Shown: one piece after another, positions 53,716-64,000 of the stretch
How the letters are laid out: each line of letters starts with the position of its first letter
How positions within the stretch are numbered: position 1 is the stretch's first letter
Assembly (NCBI GenBank): GCA_964036315.1
Contig: OZ038487.1
Span: forward strand, 50,395,219 to 50,459,218
DNA from: Acanthosepion esculentum
Taxonomy: Eukaryota; Mollusca; Cephalopoda; Sepiida; Sepiidae
DNA length: 64,000 bases
Reading direction: 5' to 3'
Notes under the pieces: model-generated
Database searches by the model: none
Seen by the model: the letters and a program-made list of their open reading frames with translations, nothing else
What the model was told of the DNA's origin: nothing
Program-made: the position numbers and the translations under genes

Positions 53716-53839
53716 TTTGAGTTTCACCAGGTGTTTATTTTCAATGTGTGTTGATTACTAACAATCTGAGAATGATGGTCAGAAACAACAGAAATTAAGA
53801 TGAAATAAATACTTGTTGAAAAATAAATCAAAATCAATT

Positions 53840-54120
53840 GTCTTTTATCTTCCTCTTTTCTGTTTTTTTCCTGTCTTCTGAACCTTCTTCTATTTTTATT
53901 TCATATTTGTTCCCTTTTTATTTTGTAAACTTCATCTTTTTTTTTTTTAATGGTATTGTTCTTCTCTTCTTTCTCTTTTTAATATTTCCTCTTCTTCTCC
54001 TGCGGTTGCTGAAGTCTTATTTTTCTTTTTCATCCTTCTTCCTACCTTGATTAACTCTCCTTTTTCATTCATTTTCTTCATTTTCTTCATTTCCTCTTTG
54101 TCTAAAAACATGCCTTCTAG
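53840..54120. repeat. Pyrimidine-rich segment
   Basis: About 280 bp rich in TTTTCTTC words on +. The 70-codon frame at 53838-54050 is a composition artefact. Confidence 0.65.
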
Positions 54121-55515
54121 ACAAGATCACTCACACTGGAACAAATTTAAAACAGATGTACAAAACTATTCCTTCTAAGGAAATGCAGTCAATCAAAACA
54201 CCAATGAAGATTCTACTATTTGCAGAGAGACATGAGAGGAGGAGGAGGTTCCTGACATTTTTTGCCATTTGACTTCCTGAAGGTTTTCCATTTTACATCT
54301 TTTTACGCCAACAGGATTCCAGTCTCAAAGAATCATGAGAAACCTCATTCCCAGCAAAATGAATAAATAAACAAACACATAAATAAAATAAATAGATGAA
54401 TAAATAAAAATAAAACTGCCACCTGCTTCCTAGTTCATGCTATTCCAGAAATCATAAAATGAACAGAAACAAACATTCAACTTGTTACTGGAAGTCACTG
54501 TGACAATCTAATAGTGGGCATTACAATGAATAACAGTTACCTTGACAGATTTCTTTATATATAAGTATATTTGCTAAAATTGAAATCTGAAAAATTCCAG
54601 CTGAGGCCTCCTGGTTGCTGATATATTATTATCTGAAAAAAAGTAAACCAAAGTATTTGACAAGAAAAAAAAGGTGGAAAAAAGTCTAAAAAAACGTATA
54701 GTCTGTAGACTGCATCAAAAATTTAAACAACTTCAAACTGCTTTGCCATGAAATCATGAGTCAACATCTTGCAATATAAAGTTGTTTATATTTATTTATT
54801 AGTGGAAAAAATCATAATAAGTACACTGTAGATCAAATGTTGGGAGTCGGGATTTTAAAGAATCACCTAAAAATTGAAGATTATGTGAATTTTTCAAAAT
54901 TAATTTACAAGCTCACTTCAGGGTTAGAGAACTTTTATCATATATTCAATAATAGTAACAAGGAAACTGACCCATTACTGGATAAAGTTTCCTTAATATT
55001 TAATCTCTTTTGCCTAATCTACCTTGCTGACTCATGGAAATCATAGAGGTGGCAGATGTAAAATTTTAGATAACCTTCTCTCTAAAAAGCACTGTTACCT
55101 CTATTCAGAAAGATAATAGTGGGGAGAAAGGAAACACAAGGTCATAATTAAAAAGTCTATTTTTTATTCTGACCTTTGTGATTCCTCACCTACTCTTTAT
55201 CTTTCAAAAAAGAGGTAACACTTTGCTTTTGAAATTTTCTTAAAAATCATTTAATCACCAGTTACTTACCATCCCCTGAAGAGGTACAACATAGTGCTGA
55301 AACACAAAAGCTATTGTGTAGCAATTTCAGCATGTTTTTGTTTTAATCTCTTATTGTGGTGAAAATAAAGGAACTCTTTAATCTTTCCCTGACTTTCCAG
55401 GACTGATTGATTTCCCTTTGTTTTCGTCTTTCTCTCTCCATGAGGTAGTCGGCCATTTTCTTCTTACGGTTCGCTAGTAGATTTCTAGTAGAATAAATTG
55501 TTATAAAAAAGGGTT
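54121..55515. other. No gene recognised
   Basis: AT-rich with an AAATAAAT stretch near 54360. A 69-codon frame at 54837-55046 (LKNHLKIEDYVNFSKLIYKL) has mixed, protein-like composition but no recognised motif and no flanking splice or start context I can defend. Confidence 0.4.
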
Positions 55516-55519
55516 TGAG

Positions 55520-55590
55520 AGGAAGTAAAAGAAGGCTGAGTCCATATAGCTTCACTCAAGTTATATGGACTCAGCCTTCTTTTACTTCCT
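55520..55590. repeat. Perfect 29-bp inverted repeat with 13-nt loop
   Basis: AGGAAGTAAAAGAAGGCTGA...(55520-55548) is the exact reverse complement of 55562-55590. The loop is GCTTCACTCAAGT. No TA duplication or known element end flanks it. Confidence 0.95.
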
Positions 55591-56330
55591 GTTTATTATT
55601 ATTTATAATAAAATAATAATAATATAAAATTATATAAAAGTTGGCAAAGCTAATGTTTTGGAAACAAAATTCAGAAAATTAAGTTTTCAAATTTATTTTG
55701 AAAATTAATGGTAGTAATGATTTTAGATAAATGACAGATCTCAGCTCAGTAGTACTGTCATAGTTCAAGCTCAAACAAATAAATTTAATCTTCTACTTAG
55801 ATTTCAGTTTCATCAAGTGGGGGGGGGGGGCTAAATCTCTTCAACTTCAATCCCTATAGTGCTGTGAATGATAAGGACAAAGCTTGATTTTTTTTTCCAA
55901 AAGACAAATTTGGCAGAGAGAAAAGAAGTTCAACAGACCATTGTCCTGTTAAGAATCTTCATGCAGTCATGAAAAAATATGTTGAAAATGTCCTTTTTGA
56001 ATTGGCCAAAGAATGTCAGCATCCCCAAAAGTGGGTGATGCAGATAACTGGTGATGTTTGGGGGAAATAAAAAGGCAAAAAGCAAATGTTCACGATGAAA
56101 ATGGATTTCAGGAATTTTCTTTGCAAGAAATCAATTAAAAACTATTGGTAATATATTGAATTTTTTTTTGTTTCATAACATGATTTGGTTTCTGTTTACT
56201 GTCAAATCTCAATTTTTGTGGATTTAATTTAGTTGATTATGAATTGATAATTAAATGTGATTTTTTTTTATTTTGTGGTCTATTGTCAAGATCTGCAGAA
56301 AATGTAACAGGAATTAGAAAAAAAGTTTAA
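55591..56330. other. No gene recognised; G run at 55818
   Basis: AT-rich, with an uninterrupted G run of about 13 near 55818-55830 followed by CTAAATC. No element recognised. Confidence 0.45.
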
Positions 56331-56434
56331 TCTAGCCTAAATGCATAAAATATTTGAGCAATAATGTTTAAGGAGTTTTTCAGATTGCATTGACAAGAAA
56401 ACAGAAATACATGATAAAATGAACGTATTCTTCC

Positions 56435-56765
56435 AAAAGTGCTGAGAATACTATAAATAAAGCATGTAAGCAATAAGAAAGTTTTTGAGAAAATGGGAAC
56501 AAAAAGGACACTTTTACTTAGAATCAGAAAGAGACAGTTGAAATTTCTGAGACACATAAATTTGATGCTTACAGGACATATTGAAGGTAAGAATGCCAGA
56601 GGGAAACATATTAACCGACTTAATGAGCTGGTGTAAATGGGTGGGGTGACACAAGGAATAAAAGGGATAGTAAAATGACAAATGTTGTTAGAAGCTAGAA
56701 AGGGTGCAAATAGTGGAGAGCCATGATTATCTATGCCCTGAAGGGACATGACACTAGAAGAAGTT
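56435..56765 (+). mobile_element. RTE-like LINE C-terminal fragment
   Basis: Broken + frames: RRILRIL-like, KHVSNKKVFEKMGTKRTL, then LLLRIRKRQLKFLRHI, NLMLTGHIEGKNARGKHI, LMSWCKWVG, and KGANSGEP. Same order as in 8925-9371 with indels. A LINE relic. Confidence 0.65.
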
Positions 56766-56894
56766 TTTTTGGTTTTAAATCTAGTAAAATATTTGTTAAA
56801 TTAACAATTTTTGTTCATTCCCTATTTCTTAGGATGGCTATTTTATTTAGGGAATATTTTTATTTACAGTTAAATTTAATTCTTAACACATCTG

Positions 56895-56995
56895 TTATGG
56901 TATTAGTTGGTGTCCTATAGCCTTGGTAGCTATGAGAAAGAAAACTCTAAATTCAAAACTGTATTTAGCCCTGGTGAAGCACATACTATGCAGCT
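56895..56995 (+). mobile_element. SINE body fragment
   Basis: GGTGTCCTATAGCCTTGGTA, GAAAGAAAACTCTAAATTCA, then TTTAGCCCTGGTGAAGCAC: the central SINE body words in + orientation. Confidence 0.5.
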
Positions 56996-57625
56996 GAGGA
57001 AAGGATCGTTCACATTGCCTCAATGATTCTGACTCCTTTTATATAACAAATTATAAATTTCGTCCAATTATTTTGCTAATACACCAAAAGATAATATTAA
57101 CATGTTTGTCTTGTTGCATCAGGTTTCAAGGTTTATCGACATCATTATTATTTAATAAATTTAAAGTTTTGAATGATTAACATGAAGATTTGGAAATATT
57201 TTTGATAGAATGTTATGAGAAAAAATAAAAAAAGACAATAAATTAAATAAAAAGAGGTCATTCACCTAATTCCAAGTCTGAAAAAAAAAATCTGATGTGG
57301 AAGTTTAGTAAAAATAAAGATAAAGTAAATGAAAGAAAAAGAAAGTACAAGAAGAAATCCAGATGAAAACTGATAAATCAAAAAAACTATAGATAAAAAT
57401 AAACTAAAAATTGGTCAGATTGCTACCGACTTCGGAAACCCTTTTCTCTCCTTTGCCATTACCCGAATATTGACATAGGTGGTGTGTGTTTAGATTTGTC
57501 AAAAATGTCAGATACCAAAATTCCCTGAATAAAAAGATCAAAAGAAGTCGGTTCCCACATATATTTATATAAAACACCCATCTGCATACATGTAAAGGGT
57601 GTTTCATTAAGACTGATTATATATA
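56996..57625. other. No gene recognised
   Basis: AT-rich, A-rich near 57180-57400. A 67-codon minus frame at 57404-57607 has no motif. Confidence 0.45.
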
Positions 57626-57628
57626 TAA

Positions 57629-57853
57629 GGGTGTTTCATTAAGCGGGATCAAAGTCAGCAGTAAATAAATCAGTGTTATTGGTGAAAATTTATTTATTTC
57701 TCTATTGGATCATGTTATTTAAGTCATGGCAATTATATGTGAAAAATAATATTGCCCAAATATCTGTCAAATCTGAAAGAAAAAGAAAAAATCATTAGAT
57801 GCTTAAACTTAATTCACATTTAAAATCGGTCCAAGTTATTGGAACACCCTTTA
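57629..57853. mobile_element. Probable mariner-type MITE, about 225 bp
   Basis: Left end AAGGGTGTTTCATTAAGCGG and right end ...GTTATTGGAACACCCTTTAT are inverted repeats (AAGGGTGTT). The 3' part AATTCACATTTAAAATCGGT, CCAAGTTATTGGAACACCC recurs at 60254-60312. A partial duplicate of the left end (GGTGTTTCATTAAG) lies at 57598. Confidence 0.6.
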
Positions 57854-58515
57854 TGTACACCCAGACATACCTACTTATTTATATGAGTGACTTTACACAT
57901 ATACATATGGTTACCTAGTAGTAATTTAATGATGGGAAAACAGGGTGTGCAGATAGTTTTATTAATATAATGAATTGTATCCTCATTTTGTATCCTCTGC
58001 TTGTGTCTGTCCTTGTTTCAAGCACTAATCAGGCTTTGTAAATAAAGCAAATACTCATGCAAATATAAAAGCATATTATGAATATACTTGTCAACATAAA
58101 AATATAAATTATATGCTGATTTATGAAAATAATGGCATTACTATTATTGAAAGACAATCTGAAGAAAATCTGCCATAGATAATGTTGTGTTATTGGCAGA
58201 GTCAAAAGGAAAGCTGAAAGAACTATTAAAAAAAATAAGTCAAGGAAAGCATGAAGAAAGGACTAGTCATTAATTGTAAGATGGAATACACAGTGGTAAG
58301 CAAAAGGGAAAGCCTGAGATTACACAAAAGGAATGTCAGAATTAAATATGTGTGGAAATTAAACTGTCAGGACAGTAAATAACACATGCAAGAAAGTGTG
58401 ACAAAGAAAGTCAAAGACTCATGGAAATAACAAAAGATGCTTTTCAGAAACTGATCAGGTATTAAGGGATGAAAAAGAACATTAGAAACAAAGAAAAGAG
58501 GTTTTAACTCTAGCA
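57854..58515. other. No gene recognised
   Basis: AT-rich; A-rich from 58180. No element recognised. Confidence 0.45.
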
Positions 58516-58519
58516 TAGT

Positions 58520-59640
58520 TGAAATTTTCGGAGAACTTAACACTCAGAGGAAACATAAAAAAGCAGAGAAAAGAACCTAATAACCTGCTTGACAAATCTA
58601 GGCAAATAAGATGGAGGAATAAGTGTCCAATGGTGACAAATGGGCCATAATGTAGAAAGTATGTATGGTTTCTTCAAAAGTAGTTCTTATCATATCTTAC
58701 AAGATTGCAAACAATAATTGTAGAGTAGGTCACTGACAGCTTGCAATGGAACAGTTGTTCCTGATGCTTGGAGGTCATTGACCAACACATTGTGAATTAT
58801 TTTTGGTTGTTTCTTTACCATTCTGGCAATCATGAAAATCTTTCAAGAGGCAACATATTGAAGAGAATTCAATTCCAAGCTAGGTTCCTTACACTTGAAA
58901 ACTATCAAAAAAATGATGCATTGATGTAGTTGCAACTCTTTGGCTCTGTAACTTTTACTTTTATGATAAAGACTAACAACGATATCTTTGAGGTCAGTAC
59001 AATGTTCCTTAGTTTTTGGCATTATGATCGCTACAGCAATGGTGGTTTTCAGTCAACTGATTCACTGTAGCATAATACCAACAATAATAACTATGTCTTT
59101 GTACATTCAAGAATAACCTAGAGCTGTTTAGAATCAATGCTGAAAACATTTACATTCTCTATCAGTATAAGTTTACTCCTTTTATGAATGGGTACGGAAT
59201 ACATTTTTACTCCATCTTTTTAAATATATATTTTATAATTTTATATAAAGAGATTTATTGAAATATTCACTTGTATTTACTATTGCAAAGATGAAACCTC
59301 TATGTGGTATAACTCTAACATAACCTAACATAACAATGGCACATTGACCTTTCAAAGTACTTTTAAAATAAAAATTTTAAAATTCTATATCAATATATTT
59401 TAGGTAAATTTTCTCTTATAATTACTATTATAAAGATGGTATTTATATTTCATATAATTTCAAGTAAAAAACTTTTTGTGTATACCATTAAATAATGTGG
59501 TAAACTGTTTTTGTGGCAATTATGTTGCTGAACGCTTGCAAAGGAACTGTTGTTTGGGCTTCCTGGAGACCACTAATACTTTGCGAATAATCCTTGACTG
59601 TTTCTTTACTATTCTAACAATCACCATTAGATCTGGTATT
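58520..59640 (+). repeat. About 1.2-kb dispersed repeat, copy 2
   Basis: Matches 16975-18160 in the same orientation with small indels; key phrases are listed under copy 1. A TAG interrupts the frame that is open in copy 1. The internal direct repeat is present (near 58727 and 59515). The two copies are 41.5 kb apart. Confidence 0.8.
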
Positions 59641-59971
59641 TTTTACCACTTGGCCACAAAGAATGTCACAGTAAACAGGCTCAATTTATCCTTCTTAAAG
59701 AAAACACATTCTCCTCAGACAAATTAGTTTTCTCAAAAGCCTGTCTACTCAACTTCATATCTGAAATGTAAACAAACCAATTTCTAAAGAATTAATGGAT
59801 TCTTCTGGGAAACATATTTTCTTTACTGAAATTTATCAAATGCACAGGTCATTAGACATTAATACACACTGTTTAATAAATAAAAAATGGGTTGTCTATT
59901 TCAAATACAAGGTCCTCTACTATGACAAAGTTTCAAGTCTTCAAAATTAAAATGAAATCCATGAACATATG

Positions 59972-60135
59972 AGTGCCAGCTGAAAAGTTCATAGGTTGTA
60001 AGTAGGACACACCAGTCGGCAGATGAAAACATGCAAGTGTACCAGGATTCAACAGCTAGTCAACTTTTAGTCTACCAAATGGTATGTCTACTAAAACATT
60101 CATATCTTGATCAGCCTATGAATTTTCCAGCCAAA
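59972..60135. mobile_element. mariner-type MITE, about 160 bp
   Basis: Left end GCTGAAAAGTTCATAGGTTG and right end CAGCCTATGAATTTTCCAGCC are inverted repeats with three mismatches. Such AAAGTTCATAGG ends are common in mariner elements. No coding sequence. Confidence 0.65.
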
Positions 60136-60139
60136 AAAA

Positions 60140-60312
60140 CAGTGTGCGATGGATAAATTGTCATCTAAATTACTCAAAAATGAAAATAACACTGACATTA
60201 TTTTAACAGATATATTTACCAAAATTACACAAAAATATTTTAAAATACTTGTACCGATTTTAAATGTGAATTAAGTTTAAAATCGGTCCAAGATATCAGA
60301 ACACGCTTTATA
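60140..60312. mobile_element. mariner end remnant
   Basis: GGATAAATTGTCATCTAAATTACT...ATATTTACCAAAATTACACAAAAATAT matches the distal end of the mariner remnant at 33180-33285. It is followed by a segment shared with the MITE at 57.8 kb. Confidence 0.6.
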
Positions 60313-60329
60313 TATATAAAATATTTTAT

Positions 60330-60527
60330 AATATATAAAATGAACACTGAGGTCAACACCCAGTGGTAGCACTTTGTTTCATGCTTAAACATAATCTTCA
60401 GGCCATTAGATTGCATTTAGCCATGAAAAAGACTGTCCCTACTGGGTGTTGGCATCAAATATTATTTCATATTTACATATGCTCTATCCCTGATATTGAG
60501 CACTTTAACCCCATAAATATAGCATAT

Positions 60528-60545
<18 letters not shown>
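60330..60545. repeat. Dispersed repeat related to 62751-62885
   Basis: GAACACTGAGGTCAACACCCAG...CTGGGTGTTGGCATCAAAT is a loose inverted pair. Then CTCTATCCCTGATATTGAGC, ACTTTAACCCCATAAATATA, also found at 62836-62876. A (TA)n (60531-60558) and (AG)n (60559-60578) follow. Confidence 0.65.
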
Positions 60546-60578
<33 letters not shown>

Positions 60579-60579
60579 G

Positions 60580-61060
60580 GAGAAAAGAAAAGAGAAATAT
60601 ATATATTTATTAAGGACAACAGATGTGTGTTTTTTGTTAATTTTTCTTGTTCATACATAAGATAGTGTATATTATGTTAGGTTGATTGATTTAAAACTAT
60701 GTAATATGAAAAACTCTTGCTGGGTTATTTAATGTTAAATTTTGTATGGGTTACCCAATAATGATGAAACTCACAAGTCACTGGTGATGGTGAATCAGAC
60801 TAGCTTAATTAAACTGTGGAACACCTGCAATTAAAAACATACTTTGTGACCTCCTTGAAGAGTATGTATGTCAGTTAACAGAAGGGTCAGCAACATATGG
60901 TAACAGCTCCTGATGACTCAGCTTAAAAGAAAATTCCTTACTCATTCACCTGTCTCTCACCAAGCTGCATAACACTTATGCCTTACTCCTCACTTTCTCC
61001 CTTGATTCTTTTTTGTCACACATACATGCAAAGAAATCACATTTCTTTTCATCTTAAAAA
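60580..61060. other. No gene recognised
   Basis: Contains a reverse copy of the 80-bp repeat from 50.4-51.2 kb near 60715-60790. Nothing else assignable. Confidence 0.45.
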
Positions 61061-61062
61061 AC

Positions 61063-61593
61063 TGATGGAATGGAATAACCTGTCACCGCATGAGTGACAA
61101 CACTATATGTAGTAACTGCCTATAAGTGTCTGTAAGTCAACGGACTACAGAGACTAGCTGGGATCTATTCCAGCTGTGCTGGTCGAACTCTCTGCCTTCA
61201 GACAGAGAGGAACCCAGACAAGGCTATGCCGAAGGGCAGAGTCTCATCAGGGGAAGTAGACAGACCCGAACCTGTTTATGCGAGTTTTACGGGTAATTTT
61301 TGGCCGAGCCTATGGGCTCGAATGACCCATATTAAACTCGGCCTTGTGCCACATCTACTCTTGTACTGGGGGGCTAGTAAATATAGATTAGCTGGGACCT
61401 GTTGAATATGACTCAGACTTACGTGAGAACTACCGACCTTCCAATAGTAGCACTCACTACTGGATTGACTTGCAACGACCTTGTGCATAACTGTTACCTT
61501 TATTCTTATTGTATTGGTTTTTACAATAAATCTTTACTTATTTTATCCACCTTGTTTTTCAAGTATATATTCCTATTAGTATGGAATATAACA
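61063..61593 (+). mobile_element. Solo LTR, about 530 bp
   Basis: Starts TGATGGAATGGAATAACCTG and ends ATGGAATATAACA, the same ends as the LTR at 35217-35576. It holds AATAAA at about 61524 followed by ATCTTTACTTATTTTATCC. A GC-richer middle (CTTCAGACAGAGAGGAACCC) is absent from the 35-kb copy. The flanks AAAAC and CAAAC would be a 5-bp duplication with one change. No internal retroelement part. Confidence 0.75.
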
Positions 61594-61753
61594 CAAACAA
61601 CTACAATGAGGACTGTAAGGACATTCGTGCACAAACAAGAAATTACAAATATTTTAGATTTTTAGATTTAAAAGCTTTTTTCTTTTTGTGGGTTGATTCA
61701 AATCCACAACAAACCATTACTCCATGCCAAGTAACTCAATAATTTATGTCTGC

Positions 61754-61962
61754 TTCCAGTAAGTATAAATACTATCCAAACTTTCTCACTCTTTTGATTA
61801 TACTTCTGGCCATTGTCAAGACAAGGATAATATTACTGTGGATTTTATTCATTATTCTGTCTTGAATGCTTTTAAATAACATCTACAGTTTTTCCTTGAC
61901 AATGACCAAGAGCATGATTGGAAGTGTGAGAATGTTTGGACAATATTTATATTCAGTGGGAA
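61754..61962. mobile_element. Foldback element, about 69-bp arms
   Basis: Left arm 61754-61822 (TTCCAGTAAGTATAAATACT...) pairs with right arm 61893-61962 (...ATATTTATATTCAGTGGGAA) at about 80-85 percent. The loop of 70 bp is AT-rich. A (TA)n run follows at 61975. Confidence 0.78.
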
Positions 61963-61997
61963 TAGGTGTGTAATATATATATATATATATATATATG

Positions 61998-62712
61998 TAT
62001 ACAAGTACAATTAACCAATCATATGTTCTTTGTTCAAATTTGCATGAATGAGACTATCTCCTAATTGTACACACAAGCAGATAGATACACTAACCTATAA
62101 AAATGCTTATAAATATACTATATTTTCATCTTATTTTAATTTTGCTTACCCATTTTCACTTTTAGCTTTGTGTTTCTTGTTTTTCTCGCACTCTGATTCC
62201 ATCATTTGGTGGCTTTTTTTGTAATTCCCCTAAAATGTTATCATTTAACTCAAAGACAACATTCCACCAAAGTTGCAGAAAGTCTTAATTGCTCTGCACT
62301 TTTGGTTACATTTTAAGAATTCCTTGATTCACTCCTGCCATGTCATGATCACAATCTTCACTGGGACTTTCTCTCTTTTACAAGGGACTGCGAGAACAAA
62401 AAAAAAGTCTTGGGGACTTTTTGGCACCAGTAATAGTTCTAGGAAATGAACCCTGACATTAAAGATCATAAGAGTTACTCAGTGCTTTCTGGGAGGTGCT
62501 CATGTGTGCGTCTGCAAGAGCGAGGATATGAAATAGGGATGTTATAAAGCCAAATGTACTTCTTGGCATTTTGGGGTATCTGAAAGTATGGATGAAGAAT
62601 TATATAAGTTTGTAAGTATATATTTGAATTTGTATATACATGTACAGATGTATTGCATGTTGATGTGTATATAGTTATAATCTGAATTACTGAACAGTTT
62701 TTAAAATCAAAG
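61998..62712. other. No gene recognised
   Basis: AT-rich; nothing assignable. Confidence 0.45.
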
Positions 62713-62750
<38 letters not shown>

Positions 62751-62756
<6 letters not shown>

Positions 62757-62828
62757 TAAAAGTGAACATAGAAGTCAACACTTATAGGCACCTCTAAGTG
62801 TTGACTTCCATGTTCACTTTTATATTTA
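62751..62828. repeat. 34-bp inverted repeat, 10-nt loop
   Basis: TAAATATAAAAGTGAACATA...(62751-62784) pairs with 62795-62828 at 33 of 34 positions. It follows a (TA)n run (62714-62750). The adjoining CTCTATCTCTGATATTGAGC, ACTTTATCCCATAAATATAG is shared with 60.48 kb. Confidence 0.93.
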
Positions 62829-62895
62829 CACACACTCTATCTCTGATATTGAGCACTTTATCCCATAAATATAGCACACTTTAAGACTATATTTC

Positions 62896-62898
<3 letters not shown>

Positions 62899-62928
<30 letters not shown>
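62899..62928. repeat. (AT)n microsatellite
   Basis: Fifteen AT repeats. Confidence 0.95.
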
Positions 62929-62932
<4 letters not shown>

Positions 62933-62976
62933 TTTGTATGTGCATTAATAAGTGGAAAGCATTATATATATATATA

Positions 62977-63375
62977 TCATTTCACCCCAAGCAAGGCAAT
63001 AAAACCACTACGATGCAATGTGAGAGAATATAAGAAAAAGTAAACATTATTAAGGAAAGAGAACAATAAAACAACAGGAATAAAAAAGACATATTGACAT
63101 TACATTTAAATTTTTGAAGTTCAAAGTTTACTAGAAAGTAAGAAGCTGGAAAAGAGTTCCACATGTGAGAGGTATAAGAGAAGAAAGTGTTAGCAAAGAA
63201 ATTATAGTTTACACCTTAGCCATTTTAACAGTAAAATAATTAGAAATTCCTGCCAATCTAATAGTATGCTTAAATTCAAAAAGTCCAGGTATCAAAGAAG
63301 AAATCTCATCAGAACAATTACCATGAAAATATTTATGGAAACTAACTTAAAAAGACACCCTATATGGTGGCATTT
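62977..63375 (-). mobile_element. Jockey/CR1-like LINE, 3' end
   Basis: The minus strand begins with degraded tail words (FHKYFHGNCSDEISSLIPGL, FEFKHTIRLAGISNYFTVK, MWNSFPASYFLVNFELQKF, KCNVNMSFL) and ends TGCCTTGCTTGGGGTGAAAT directly against a (TA)n run at 62962-62976. Several shifts. Confidence 0.75.
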
Positions 63376-63379
63376 AAAT

Positions 63380-64000
63380 TAGGTTCTGTTTTAGGACTCT
63401 TGATTGGGCCTTCGTCACAATAGGTAAGGAGGAATAGATGCGACAGGTAACAATAAACTACAGAAGAACTCAAAATTGATTGCTAAGTATTGCATTAATA
63501 TTTAAGGTTACCTTTTAAATGTTCAATGATAATTCTTCTGCTGCCACTTAATCTAAAGGCAGTTTGATGTATGCAGGTCCTTACGTTCTGTACAAACAAT
63601 TATTTGTATTTCATAGGTGACTTTCGATGAATTTTGCAATTAATTTTGATTATTCACAAACTTATTTACAAGTTATAAAAATTGATATTGTACAAAATAA
63701 ATTGTCACAAAAATCACGTAAAAAGATCTCCAAAAACAACTGCAGTAATGAAAACGTGGGAATCACAAAATTCAGGATTGCTGATCTGGATCTGGCCTGA
63801 AATGTTTTTAATTTGCTACCAGAGTTGAACTGATTCCAAAATGGTGTGATACATTGAGCTATGGTCTCTTGGAGTAAAGCTGAAAAAGTGTGACACACTG
63901 ACATTCACCTTTATTATATAGAAGGCATAGGTAAGCTACATGATGTCAGTGGAAAAATGACTGAAGCCAAGATGTCAGTAACCAATAACACTGCATATTT
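63380..64000. other. No gene recognised
   Basis: An 80-codon minus frame at 63662-63904 has mixed composition but no motif. No repeat family assigned up to the window end. Confidence 0.4.

Noticed and set aside
54837..55046. 69-codon frame as a possible exon
   Set aside because: Mixed composition but no recognisable domain and no splice context I can defend without a search.
55818..55830. G-quadruplex
   Set aside because: It is a single G run of about 13; four separate G tracts are not present, so only an unusual fold within one run would be possible.

Overview
This is a eukaryotic, AT-rich, gene-poor stretch made almost entirely of repeats and broken transposable elements. I found no intact host gene, rRNA gene or functional tRNA gene. 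The mix is Jockey/CR1-like and RTE-like LINE fragments, a Penelope-like element, tRNA-derived and 5S-tRNA SINEs ending in (TA)n, several Tc1/mariner families, small foldback elements, solo LTRs and very long (TA)n runs. This fits a cephalopod mollusc genome, probably an octopus. That placement rests on remembered family resemblance, not on a search, and is moderately confident.

Layout. 1-4476 is a purine-rich 39/40-bp minisatellite that runs off the left edge. 5341-6170 is a degenerate pyrimidine tract. 6.9-10.7 kb holds SINE pieces, a LINE 3' end with an internal 33-bp array, an RTE fragment and a 130-bp tandem repeat. 11.8-16.5 kb is a pyrimidine-rich array of about 50 units of 74-77 bp that is open in all three + frames. 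17-25 kb holds LINE ends, an RTE fragment carrying two solo LTRs, a SINE and a mariner. 25.9-33.2 kb holds TA-flanked SINEs, three hammerhead-ribozyme-like motifs, an inverted Penelope-like element with a small palindromic mariner MITE inside it, a pogo/Tigger-like MITE and the longest LINE copy. 33-48 kb holds an internally deleted mariner, a SINE split by a solo LTR, more LINE ends, two 5S-tRNA SINE copies, and two non-autonomous DNA transposons. 49-64 kb holds a purine tract, the best preserved LINE (51877-53207, minus), hairpins, MITEs, an LTR and another LINE end.

Nothing here works as an operon or pathway. The useful content is insertion history: at least six nested insertions can be read base by base with target-site duplications or paralogous empty sites. 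The most unusual signals are the hammerhead-like motifs linked to retroelements (26.4, 27.4 and 33.1 kb), the 79-bp palindromic MITE inside a Penelope-like element, the 5S-tRNA composite SINE, and perfect or near-perfect hairpins at 51.4, 55.5 and 62.8 kb. The very long reading frames in the satellite arrays are composition artefacts.
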